From contig JALLAZ010001079.1 in NCBI GenBank assembly GCA_036939755.1, positions 1-10,353 of the forward strand: DNA of 10,353 bases, in the 5' to 3' direction. The notes below the pieces were generated by a model. That model ran no database searches. It saw only the letters and a list, made by a program, of their open reading frames with translations, and was not told where the DNA came from. This DNA is from Stephanodiscus triporus. Its lineage: Eukaryota; Bacillariophyta; Thalassiosirophyceae; Thalassiosirales; Thalassiosiraceae. Below, piece after piece: positions 1 to 7,821 of the stretch; within the stretch, counting starts at the first letter, position 1, and every line of letters begins with the position of its first letter. A program made the translations under genes and the position numbers.

Positions 1-220
1 TGAGGGTAGGGGGAAACCAAAAAGCTATAAGTGGAGACATGGGGAGAGTTTTTTGTTGTTTAAAACACGATATTCTACCTACTCAGTCTAATTTAGCATG
101 TTTGCATAAACGTCTCGTTCATTTCTTAATTTCCCCTTTCTCTAATTTGTAATTTGGCGAAGCAAGACTTCCTTCCACCAGTTACACAGATACTCGGAGT
201 ACTCTAATTCTCTATCAAAG

Positions 221-1062
221 ATGCGCCCGAAGAGTATTGTCCATCCTAATCGCGCCATGATGGCGGCCTTTGCATTGTCTCAAGTTACTCGCGAGAGTGG
301 AGGTCGACAGGCTGTAGTGGCGGCATCTCTCGAGGATGAAACCACCAAGGCGGTATACATCAAGAATGAAACCACCATATCTCTCGAGAATGAAACCACT
401 ACGTCGATATCTCTCGAGGATGAAACCACCAAGGCGGTATCTCTCGAGGATGAAACCACCGAATTCCTTCCACCTCAAATAGACGAGCCAAGTCCACGTC
501 TACCAGAGGAACTACTTCCAACTAAGGAACCATCTCAGACGGACGCAGGCCCTTTCCGGCTTCGCCTTTATTGGGAAAAAGGATACAGATGGCAAAATAA
601 TAGAGAAGAAAAGTGGTATTGCACGGGTACGTATAGGTGGGCTTCATTTGCGCACGCAAAGTTATTGAAAATGTAATTACCCACCCGGTGCATCCTTGTT
701 TCACAGAATGTGATGACTGCAATCAAGGTGACAGCATTTATATGGAGTGGTGCGGATCGACCAAAAGGCAACAATTTCTTAGAGTTGGAAAAACCATCCG
801 TCTGGCACGTAACGAGTCGTTGTGCTGGACGGTGACCGGCCATTCCGAAAGTAAACCAATCCGTCTCTTTGATTGCGAAGAATATAATGCAGACCAAATA
901 TTTGAGGGATTTAAGAACGAGGACAGGTTTGAGCTCCATCCAAAAGAGGATTCAAGTCGCTGCGTGAGTATTTTGCATCACGTCAAGTCGTATGAGAGGA
1001 TATATCCAGAAAAATGCAACTTGGCACAGGACGACAACAGTTCGTATTGGATTACATTTTAA
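221..1062 (+). CDS. Ricin-B-type beta-trefoil (lectin-like) protein with Thr-rich repeat stalk, two exons
   Basis: Two exons, 221-626 and 707-1062, give a 253-residue protein. The splice restores a Glu codon and makes the continuous Cys cluster WYCTECDDC, so the join is well supported. Residues about 36-80 hold five Glu-Thr-Thr repeats, two of them N-E-T glycosylation sequons (N49, N57). Two more sequons lie at N171 and N246. Residues about 111-253 look like a beta-trefoil of ricin-B type: FRLRLYW, GDSIYMEWC, QQFLRV, LCWTV, IRLFDC, DQIFEGF, RCVSI and a closing YWITF, with cysteines at 134, 137, 140, 151, 175, 192, 221 and 239. The role would be sugar binding outside the cell or in the secretory pathway. 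There is no catalytic toxin chain. No clear signal peptide starts at M1. The frame is open upstream to about position 150 and several AG sites occur there, so a first exon carrying the signal may lie further 5'. Fold call fairly sure; ligand unknown. Confidence 0.75.
326..460 (+). repeat. In-frame minisatellite encoding Glu-Thr-Thr repeats
   Basis: Five degenerate copies of a unit of about 24-30 nt built on TCTCTCGAGGATGAAACCAC. Three copies carry EDETT and two carry NETT (an N-glycosylation sequon). Copies 1 and 4 share the tail AAGGCGGTA, and copy 4 is followed directly by copy 5, which suggests unequal exchange. The unit stays in frame, as expected if the stalk is translated. The minus strand also stays open here (a mirrored GGFILERY pattern), but only because the repeat lacks stops. 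Confidence 0.85.
627..706 (+). other. Spliceosomal intron of the lectin-like gene
   Basis: An 80-nt intron with donor GTACGT and acceptor TTTCACAG. It starts in phase 1. Removal joins G of exon 1 to AA of exon 2 (Glu) and joins two halves of one beta-trefoil. Without splicing, the first frame stops at 674-676. Confidence 0.85.
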
Positions 1063-1497
1063 TCGGTTCATAGAAGTCAAGGGAGGCATTTTAATTGTGA
1101 AGAGATCATGCCAAGCTTAGTCATTAATGGAAAAGGCCATGCAATCCCCAGAAAGAAAAAATATAAAACGGGTTAAGATATCAGGCAATCTGCGAACCAA
1201 AATAACCAACACGACAGAGTAATGATTGGACGATTTCACAGCTCTGTTTAGCGAAAAACAGGGAGCATCGGAGCATCTAAGCTTTGATTCATTGTTGTTG
1301 GAGGAGGTTGAAGCACTGGCTACATTCGAGGGAGCAGAAGAAGATGCACAGAGAACAAGAAAACCAGCGATTTAGGAAAAATAACATTACTGAGTTGTGA
1401 CCAGCTACAAACGTGCATACCCGCCCCCCGCCGTCGCCACTGCGGACGCAGCCTCTGTCACTTGGCCACTTTCTCGAATCCTATTCATCAAGGTTAC
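1063..1497. other. Convergent intergenic region (3' ends of two genes) with one short open frame
   Basis: The stretch separates the stop codon of the lectin-like gene from that of the 1339-residue gene on the other strand. It should hold both 3' untranslated regions. No AATAAA-type signal is clear on either strand. A 49-codon frame without an ATG runs on the plus strand from 1226 to 1375. It has a coding-like, Glu/Leu-rich composition (LLLEEVEALATFEGAEEDAQ) and an AG site at 1239-1240. A frame this long can arise by chance. No RNA gene or mobile element is seen. Confidence 0.5.
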
Positions 1498-4400
1498 TCA
1501 TTCGTTGGAAGAGTTGAGAGAGATAGGCAGTGATGATCCCAAAGCAGCTGACTCATTGCCTTCAATCGAAGTTTCCACGGCAAATGCAGGGATCAAATCT
1601 CTAGTCTTGTCGATCTCTACATATTCAGTCTTCAAATCTTGTTCTGCACTTTCCAGAATAGTCCCCGAACCAACATAGCCATGTTCCTTTGTCTTTTGCC
1701 TCTCTGCGTGACCACTTTTGCTCGAAATCCTGGACATCAGCACCCCCCCCAGTCCAGGGGCAGCATTAAGTCTTTCTAGCTCAGCCTGTCGTTGTTGCTC
1801 TGCCAAAGCACGTTGCTGCTGCTCTCGAAATAGCTGTTGGCGCTCACGCATCTTTTCTTCCATGGTCATGAGAGATACGCCGAGACGCCGCACTCCCCAT
1901 ACTCCACCTCCTGATCCTCCTCCTACACCCCTCTTTGTGGACTCGTTGTCTACTACTGCAGCTTTGGTTCTTGTCATCTCCTCATCTAATGATGACACCC
2001 TTTTCTCTTCAGAGATCTTATCATTGTCGTTCCCGTCGTCATTGTTGCCAGTCCATTCTGGCAGCAGTAATGGTAATAACGGCTCTGAGGCCTTTTTCAT
2101 CCCACCAACATCACTGATGGAGTCTGGGTCGCAATTCTCCCTCTTGAAGGGGGACTTAAATGATGCGTCAGCTTTACCATGATCATCCTGGAAATTAACA
2201 TAATTATCGTCTTTGAGCTCTCTCGTGACCACCTTCTCTTCAATCACCTTGGCAAGCTTCCGACCAAAATAGAATGACGACGCAGCGGCCGAAGATAATC
2301 CCACTGAAACCCTCTCCTGCACTGCACCGCCGTTATCATCACCACAAATATCACAACTATTATTAGTATCATCATCATACCCATGATCATCATTATGATC
2401 CCATAGCAGTCCTTCCACTGACAGCTGTTCTTTATAATGCCCACGTAACTCATCAAGTTCCTCCCTCAAGCAGAGCACCTCAAAATCCCTCTTCTTTAAT
2501 TCGTCCAACAATTCATTGACGCGACTTTCAAAAAATGGCAACATCTCGCTAACAGCCTTCGATGAATTCAGCTCATTTAATAAAGATTCGGCATTGTTCT
2601 TGGTCTGTTCCAGTTCAGCACGCAGCGCTTCATTCTCCCCGTGCAACGATGCAACCATCCTAACTTTATTGTCCAGTGCATGATTTGCATCATCCAATTC
2701 CATTTGCAATTCAGTATTTGCATGTGTGCAATCTAACAATTGCTGACGCAATGTGCGTACCTCATTCTCCTTAAGGATGTACGTTCGATAGTCGTCTTCT
2801 TCCTCGATCGATAACAACGAATCGTCATCATCGTTGTTGTCGCTAGTATGGTGGTCACAGTGCTCGTCATTCTCCTGAAGGATGTAAGTTCGATAGTCGT
2901 CTTCTTCCTCATGCGATAACAACGAATCTTCATCATCGTTGTTGTCGCGAGTATGGTGGTCACAGAGCTTGATATGGGATGGACATTCCATGCTTTGATC
3001 ATCGTCTTCTGGTGACTGCGATTGTTCTCTATTGATGAAGGAATTTGAAACGCTGTCCGACACGCGCAGCATGGAATTCTTTTCTAATTCAACTTGGTAG
3101 TTACCCCCCTCTAATATGATGATGGGTGTCTCTGTCTTAGCTTCCGGTTGTTGCCCCGGCAACATGTGTTGCTGCCGTTCGCACAGCTTGTCATCAATTG
3201 CCTTGAGTGACTTCAATGTGATGGCGCTAGAGATGGCATTGATGGATGATACTGGGAAGGAAGAGACTACCGCGATGTTTCTGGGCTGCATCTTAGCAAC
3301 ATCATTTTCATCCAACTCTTTGCCCTCATCCTCAACAACCTTGACATCGCCGCTACTGCTTTTGCTTTCGTCATCACTGTCGATATTGCTGTTCCTGCCA
3401 TGTCCGAGGCTAAATTGAGCAAGACGATCATGTTGATGGATCGGCAATAATTCATCCAATACTTCACCACCATTGAATTCTTCCGACTTGTCATCATCAT
3501 TGCTCAATACCGCACCACCTTCATGATAATTCTCATCCTCCCAAATTTTTTCGATGTCCTCATTTTCAGCATAGCTCAACCCCCTTTCACTTTCAGCATC
3601 GTTCTCATCATTGCAATCACTGTTGTTGCCATCAATTTCTTCGTTGTTGCCGTCGCAGTCAAAATTTACAGCACATTTGGTAAGGGTAGCTGAATTGAAT
3701 ACTGCTGCCTCTTTTTCCCCATATTCCTCCTCTGCCTTCTTTTCAAAACAGTCTTCATCCCCCTCCTGCTCCTTTTCCTCTTGCTCCTCCTCCTCCTCCT
3801 CCTCTATTTCATGTGTAACAGATAAGTTCCAAGTGCAGGCGCAATTAACGCCCGAATCTCCCCCTCGCCCGATCGATGCTACTTGGACATTCATGGGCGG
3901 TAGAAGTGACATCGCCGGGGGCCGCTCCGCCAGTGGCATCGGCGTCGGCGTAGCCCGATTCCAACTTCGACCCCCATCGCCATTACCGTCGTCGCTGTCG
4001 GGAGACACGCTCATCAGCACGCGCAGCGTCGCATTTTCTGCCCATCTGAATCCGTATCGGGAAGAACCTCCCTTCATCGTGACTGTGGGCGCAGACGAAG
4101 ACGCTTTCCCATCCGCCCCCCGTCCCGCTCCCAGCAAACCATTGGACCTGGGCGAACTTGGCTCCTCCAACGCCCCGGCTTTATTCTCTTTGTTTCCGTT
4201 GGCGACGACCCTGTGGCCTTTCTTTCCAATGTTATCCTTCATGTTCCTGCGAAGTTTCCTCACGCGATCTTTGATTCCGATGGAAGCACCATTGACTCCG
4301 CCGCCAACGCCCTTGGGCGACATCCTTCTCGTTGTCCTCGTCGATGTCTTCCTCCTACTCCCCATCTTCTCCTTTCCGACACATGCCAGCGGAGCGACGG

Positions 4401-5517
4401 GGATTGACCGATCTCCCCCCCATCCCCCCTCGTCGCTGTCCATCGGGACGTCGATCCTCCCCAGCGGCACCATCCCTCCGCCGTTGCACATGACGGACAG
4501 GCTCACGGCGAACGTCCGCGACCCCCCGTCGTTCTCCTCCCCTTGTCCTTCGATTCCGGCGGGGCGCCAAAGTCGAAGAGTCAGCGTTGACGGCGATGCA
4601 CCCGAAAAACGATCGCCGCGGTCGTGGGAGGAGTAGGACGACGAACGGGCGTCCAGCATGCTCGGCCAGCATACCACCAACGGCACGTCATCGACACCGT
4701 CGTTCGCGGTGTACGGCGGCGACGACGACGGTGACAAAGAAGAAGAAGAAGAAGAAGAAGAAGACGTCAGCCTGATAGGAAGGCTCGGAACGTGCGTCCA
4801 GAACTCCCTCCCGCCCAATCGTTGGGATACGGACGCCACGATCGTCGCCGTATCCGGCCGCGCGGCGGCGGTCCTCTTCTTCTTTTTGCCCTTCCTCTTC
4901 AGGGTCTCGACGACCAGGCCGTGGAGCGACAGGACGGTGATCGCGACCTCCATCGTCGTCGTCGTCGTCGTCGGCGTCGTCGTGTTCGCCGCCGACTTCG
5001 ATGTCATCCCGACAGAGCCCACGCCGTGGTCCCGTGAAACGAGAGTTTCGACGGGGGCGTCATCTTGGACGTAGACATGAGCATCGCCGACGATGACATC
5101 GATATCGATGGCATCGTACTCCTCCACAATCTCAATCTCGTCATCGGAGTCGTCGTCGCCCGAGGAGGCGCCTTCGGAGGAAGGAGTTGGGAGCGACGAC
5201 CAGGTCGCCACGGCGTGGCCGGCTTCGTCTTGTGCGCCTTCGTCTCGCTCGTCTTCGTCTTCGTCTTGGTCTTGGTCTTCTAGGAGGGCCGATCGAGATC
5301 GATGAGGGGCCTCGGCGGCACGGACGACGACGCCGACGACGACGGCCTCCTCCTCTGTCGAATCGACGAGGTCGCCCGTGCCGGTGTCCAACGGCCCGCC
5401 CGCCACGACCCCGACGATGCCGCCAGTGCGGTCGCGGTCGTCAATGTTCTCTCCTCCCCCTCGCGAGTCCGCCGCCATGCCGTTGTTGCCGCTGCCACAC
5501 CGCCGATCCTTTGCCAC
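1498..5517 (-). CDS. Large acidic coiled-coil protein with possible C2-like domain, function unknown
   Basis: A single uninterrupted frame of 1339 residues. Residues 1-188 are acidic and low-complexity. About 189-380 and 485-505 contain short hydrophobic strands (ITVLSLHGLVV, TATIVASVS, PLVVCWP, TLTLRLWR, TFAVSLSVM, PLGRIDVPM, ATLRVLMSV) in an order that resembles a C2 beta-sandwich broken by Ser- and Gly-rich loops. About 416-438 is strongly basic. About 572-740 is very acidic. A 35-residue tandem repeat lies at 852-921. About 910-1035 is a convincing heptad coiled coil. About 1218-1250 is a Gln/Arg/Glu-rich helix. There is no signal peptide or membrane segment. A C2-like N-terminus followed by a coiled coil recalls EEIG1/EHBP1-type membrane-cytoskeleton adaptors, but the match is weak and the function is not recognised. 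The start could instead be M171 or M189 (codon 4951-4953), just before the first strand. It diverges from the kinase gene across 369 nt. Confidence 0.75.
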   Translation of the reverse strand: MAKDRRCGSGNNGMAADSRGGGENIDDRDRTGGIVGVVAGGPLDTGTGDLVDSTEEEAVVVGVVVRAAEAPHRSRSALLEDQDQDEDEDERDEGAQDEAGHAVATWSSLPTPSSEGASSGDDDSDDEIEIVEEYDAIDIDVIVGDAHVYVQDDAPVETLVSRDHGVGSVGMTSKSAANTTTPTTTTTTMEVAITVLSLHGLVVETLKRKGKKKKRTAAARPDTATIVASVSQRLGGREFWTHVPSLPIRLTSSSSSSSSSLSPSSSPPYTANDGVDDVPLVVCWPSMLDARSSSYSSHDRGDRFSGASPSTLTLRLWRPAGIEGQGEENDGGSRTFAVSLSVMCNGGGMVPLGRIDVPMDSDEGGWGGDRSIPVAPLACVGKEKMGSRRKTSTRTTRRMSPKGVGGGVNGASIGIKDRVRKLRRNMKDNIGKKGHRVVANGNKENKAGALEEPSSPRSNGLLGAGRGADGKASSSAPTVTMKGGSSRYGFRWAENATLRVLMSVSPDSDDGNGDGGRSWNRATPTPMPLAERPPAMSLLPPMNVQVASIGRGGDSGVNCACTWNLSVTHEIEEEEEEEQEEKEQEGDEDCFEKKAEEEYGEKEAAVFNSATLTKCAVNFDCDGNNEEIDGNNSDCNDENDAESERGLSYAENEDIEKIWEDENYHEGGAVLSNDDDKSEEFNGGEVLDELLPIHQHDRLAQFSLGHGRNSNIDSDDESKSSSGDVKVVEDEGKELDENDVAKMQPRNIAVVSSFPVSSINAISSAITLKSLKAIDDKLCERQQHMLPGQQPEAKTETPIIILEGGNYQVELEKNSMLRVSDSVSNSFINREQSQSPEDDDQSMECPSHIKLCDHHTRDNNDDEDSLLSHEEEDDYRTYILQENDEHCDHHTSDNNDDDDSLLSIEEEDDYRTYILKENEVRTLRQQLLDCTHANTELQMELDDANHALDNKVRMVASLHGENEALRAELEQTKNNAESLLNELNSSKAVSEMLPFFESRVNELLDELKKRDFEVLCLREELDELRGHYKEQLSVEGLLWDHNDDHGYDDDTNNSCDICGDDNGGAVQERVSVGLSSAAASSFYFGRKLAKVIEEKVVTRELKDDNYVNFQDDHGKADASFKSPFKRENCDPDSISDVGGMKKASEPLLPLLLPEWTGNNDDGNDNDKISEEKRVSSLDEEMTRTKAAVVDNESTKRGVGGGSGGGVWGVRRLGVSLMTMEEKMRERQQLFREQQQRALAEQQRQAELERLNAAPGLGGVLMSRISSKSGHAERQKTKEHGYVGSGTILESAEQDLKTEYVEIDKTRDLIPAFAVETSIEGNESAALGSSLPISLNSSNE
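2755..2964 (-). repeat. Tandem duplication of a 105-nt coding unit
   Basis: Two adjacent 105-nt copies (2860-2964, then 2755-2859 in the direction of translation) encode residues 852-886 and 887-921 of the large protein. The copies start with CDHHT and share SLLS, EEEDDYRTYIL and EN. I count 28 of 35 residues identical. The DNA is also very similar, so the duplication is fairly recent. It lies just ahead of the coiled coil. Confidence 0.9.
3785..3804 (-). repeat. (GAG)n microsatellite coding for poly-Glu
   Basis: A TCC run on the plus strand reads as GAG codons on the coding minus strand. It gives the Glu run at about residues 572-578 of the large protein. Confidence 0.8.
4737..4764 (-). repeat. 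(AAG)n/(CTT)n microsatellite coding for poly-Ser
   Basis: A pure AAG tract on the plus strand reads as TCT serine codons on the minus strand, giving the nine-Ser run near residues 252-260. It falls in a loop of the possible C2-like domain. Confidence 0.85.
4952..4983 (-). repeat. (CGT)n microsatellite coding for poly-Thr
   Basis: A CGT tract on the plus strand with one interruption reads as ACG threonine codons on the minus strand. The Thr run sits directly before M189, one of the candidate start codons, so it may be 5' untranslated sequence if translation begins there. Confidence 0.8.
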
Positions 5518-5886
5518 GTGCTCGGCGCCGGCTTACGTCTCGAGTGCGTTGCGAGCTCGACTCCTCTCCTCCCTCGTTTTCTGTGTATCGTCACTCTCGC
5601 GGATGCGGGCCTCGGCTCCCTCTCGGTCCTGTCCTCTCTCCGGCCTCGCCTCGCACGATCTATGTCGCGGCGCGAGGCCCGCGCGCGATTGGAGGGGCGT
5701 AAGTATCATCGTCGTCTCGTGCAGGAGGGAGGGCGTCCGTCTGGGCGGCGGGCGGGGCTCCTTCCCCAGTTTTTGAATCGTACATATTTATTTCGTATGT
5801 AGAAAATATTGTATGGTAACGTATGTACAATGTACGTACGATTTAGAGTCATTGGAAAGTGGTGTGGCCAAAATTGGCCATAGAGA
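5518..5886. promoter_or_regulatory. Divergent intergenic region, probable bidirectional promoter
   Basis: The 369 nt separate the start codons of the large minus-strand protein and the plus-strand kinase, so both promoters should lie here. The half next to the minus-strand gene is GC-rich. The half next to the kinase (about 5770-5880) is AT-rich and full of inverted repeats: TACATA/TATGTA at 5781-5786 and 5796-5801, a nearly perfect 21-nt palindrome at 5820-5840 with one mismatched pair, and two TGGCCA boxes four bases apart at 5865-5880, immediately before the kinase start. No TATA box in a standard position is certain. Assignment as promoter is from gene arrangement; factor binding is inference. 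Confidence 0.55.
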
Positions 5887-7821
5887 ATGCCCCCCCCGGC
5901 GGCGGTCAAGCGCAGTCGCAACAATAGATATGCCGTGATGTCCTCCATCGTACGCTCTGCCGCAATTCTACTTGCACGGCTTTGCAGTTCCTGGCTGCGC
6001 GCGCTCCTAGCGTCTTACCGCCGTTGGCAACGAAGGAGGAGGGATGGGCGGCGGACGCTACTAACGTTCGGAGGCGACGACGACGACGACGACGACGACA
6101 ACGACGACAAGGACAACCACAGCGTTAACGACATCGGCCGCGTCCCGCTCGTGGTGGAGATAGGGAGGCTGATCGCCGAGGGCGGATTCAGCTACGTCTA
6201 CGAGGCGTTTCCCGTCTCCGACGTCGATGTGGATGCCGCCGGCGACGGCCACTGCGACGACGACGACGACAACTACGACCACCACGACCACCACCACGAC
6301 CGCGACAACGACCGTGCCGGCGGCTCGAAGAATAGGAAGTACGCGCTGAAGCGGATAAACTGCGCGGACAACCGCGAGCTGATTTCGGCGTGCAGACGCG
6401 AGGCGAACGCGCATCGACGCCTGTTCCTGTCCTCGCGTCGACATCCCAACCTGCTGGAATTGTTGGGGATCAAGTTCGTCCGCGATCGCGACCGTCGTCG
6501 TCGTCGCGGCGATGGAGGGGCGGATCTGGACGTGGAGGGCGGGGAGGCGCCGAGGGGCAACGAGTACGTAGTTTGCTACATGCTCTTTCCGTACCTATCG
6601 CATTCGTTGCGGGGGGAGATCGCCGAGCGGAACATACTGATGCCGTCGTCTTCGCCGTCCCGCAACTACGGCGAACATAACAACGGCCATCGCCGGGGCA
6701 TAATCGGCGCCGCCAACGGCAACGGGTACGGTGGTCGCGACGAGAGGAGGAGGACGACATTCTCCACGGGGGAGGTGCTTCATCTATTCGGCGGCATACT
6801 CGACGGGCTCATCGCCATTCACGACGCGAATATGTCCCATCGGGACGTCAAGATCGAGAACGTCATGCTCCGTCGTCGTCGTCGCGGCCGCGGATACTCC
6901 GACCACGATCCGGAAGCCGCAGCCACGGGAAGAGGGGGAGGTGGCGGTCTCCGTCTCACGCCGGTGCTCGTGGACCTCGGCTCGTCTGGTCCGTTGACGG
7001 TCTCGATCGGTGGCGGACGGGACTCGTCGTCGTCGGCGGCGCTACGGCGTCGGGCGTTGCTTTCCATTGCGGAGGAAGCAACGTCCCACACGACCATGGC
7101 GTATAGACCGCCGGAATTGTTCGAGGGGGGGATGATCGGAGGGGGGAAGATGATGGACGAGGAGGAATTTTTGGATTACGGCAAGGTAGACGTTTGGTGA
7201 GTGTGTGAGGGGGAGAGAACATGGTGAAAAAGTTTGTTTTTTGTTGTTTCAAGATGCATTTCTAGCCACGATTCTCACGGTGCGTATGGTTTTCTCTTTG
7301 CGGTCAGGAGCTTGGGATGTGTACTGTTCGGCATGATGCATGGAGCTAGTCCTTACGAGGTGGAATTCTCGAGGACTACGAATGAAGAGGGCGGAAGACG
7401 AAATGGGGGCGACCAAGAACGACAATACGGACACGTGCGAATCGTTGAATGCAGTCGACTCAAAATATTAGGTGAAGTGCCTCTCCCGCCATGGGCGACG
7501 TCATTATCGTCATCATGTAGCTCGTCGGCAAGTAACGACGAAAATGATGACGATCCCAATCGCGATGACGTCGGCGGTCTTCATCGTCGTCAACGGGGAG
7601 GGGGGATGGATGGCAAATACCCGATGTCGTTGTACGAATTTGTGCGCTACATGGTACATCACGATCGCACGACTCGTCCAAGCATGCACGAGGTCGCCAC
7701 GAGATTCAACGAGCTTCATTTGAGGGTATTGGGAGAACGATGGATATCGTACAGTGACTCCGATAGTATTAGGAATGTGGGGCGCCATTCCAATTATGAT
7801 GATTTCGATGGTTTCGTTTGA
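5887..7821 (+). CDS. STK16/NAK-family-like serine/threonine protein kinase, two exons
   Basis: Exons 5887-7196 and 7308-7821 encode 607 residues. All main kinase elements are present: glycine loop AEGGFSYVYEA (98-107), ATP lysine K155 in KYALKRINC, helix-C glutamate E172, HRDVKIEN with catalytic D320 and N325, metal-binding D363 in DLGS, YRPPE (406-410), DVW-SLGCVL (435-443) and the late DRTTRPS arginine. GGFSYVY, YALKRI, DLGS in place of DFG, and SLGCVLFGMMHGASPYE are characteristic of the STK16 branch of the NAK family, which acts at Golgi and endosomal membranes. Human STK16 is about 305 residues; this one is doubled by low-complexity insertions: an Asp/His-rich stretch between beta-2 and beta-3 (112-148), loops at 201-225 and 252-292, an Arg/Gly loop at 329-356 and a Ser/Asp-rich loop at 502-538. 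The N-terminus has a hydrophobic-basic helix (about 19-50) and no Gly2 for myristoylation. M18 (5938) is an alternative start. Confidence 0.9.
6076..6099 (+). repeat. (GAC)8 microsatellite coding for poly-Asp
   Basis: Eight consecutive GAC codons give Asp 64-71 of the kinase, and further GAC codons follow. A second GAC run lies at about 6256-6270. The reverse strand of these tracts yields long poly-Val frames that are not genes. Confidence 0.9.
7197..7307 (+). other. Spliceosomal intron of the kinase gene
   Basis: A 111-nt intron with donor GTGAGT and acceptor TTTGCGGTCAG. Removing it joins TG to G (Trp) and restores the kinase subdomain IX sequence DVWSLGCVL. Unspliced, the frame ends at TGA 7198-7200, right after the Trp codon. 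Exon 2 is less GC-rich than exon 1. Confidence 0.93.

Noticed and set aside
326..460. Repeats considered as a CRISPR-like array
   Set aside because: The units are tandem, in frame and without unique spacers, and the surrounding genes are eukaryotic with introns.
215..478. Minus-strand frame with repeated GGFILERY
   Set aside because: It is the reverse reading of the ETT minisatellite. The repeat has no stops on either strand, and the plus strand leads into a recognisable beta-trefoil.
2325..2365. CDIC in the large protein as a zinc finger
   Set aside because: Only one CxxC pair is present, with no second pair nearby.
3611..4636. 341-residue plus-strand frame, Ser/Pro-rich
   Set aside because: It is antisense to the large minus-strand gene, which has a real coiled coil and strand pattern. 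Its Ser runs are the complement of Glu and other repeat codons.
5187..5802. Several overlapping plus-strand frames rich in Arg and Pro
   Set aside because: They arise from GC-rich sequence opposite the N-terminus of the large gene and its upstream region, and have no domain-like content.
6061..6444. Minus-strand frame with long Val runs
   Set aside because: It is the complement of GAC repeats inside the kinase coding sequence.
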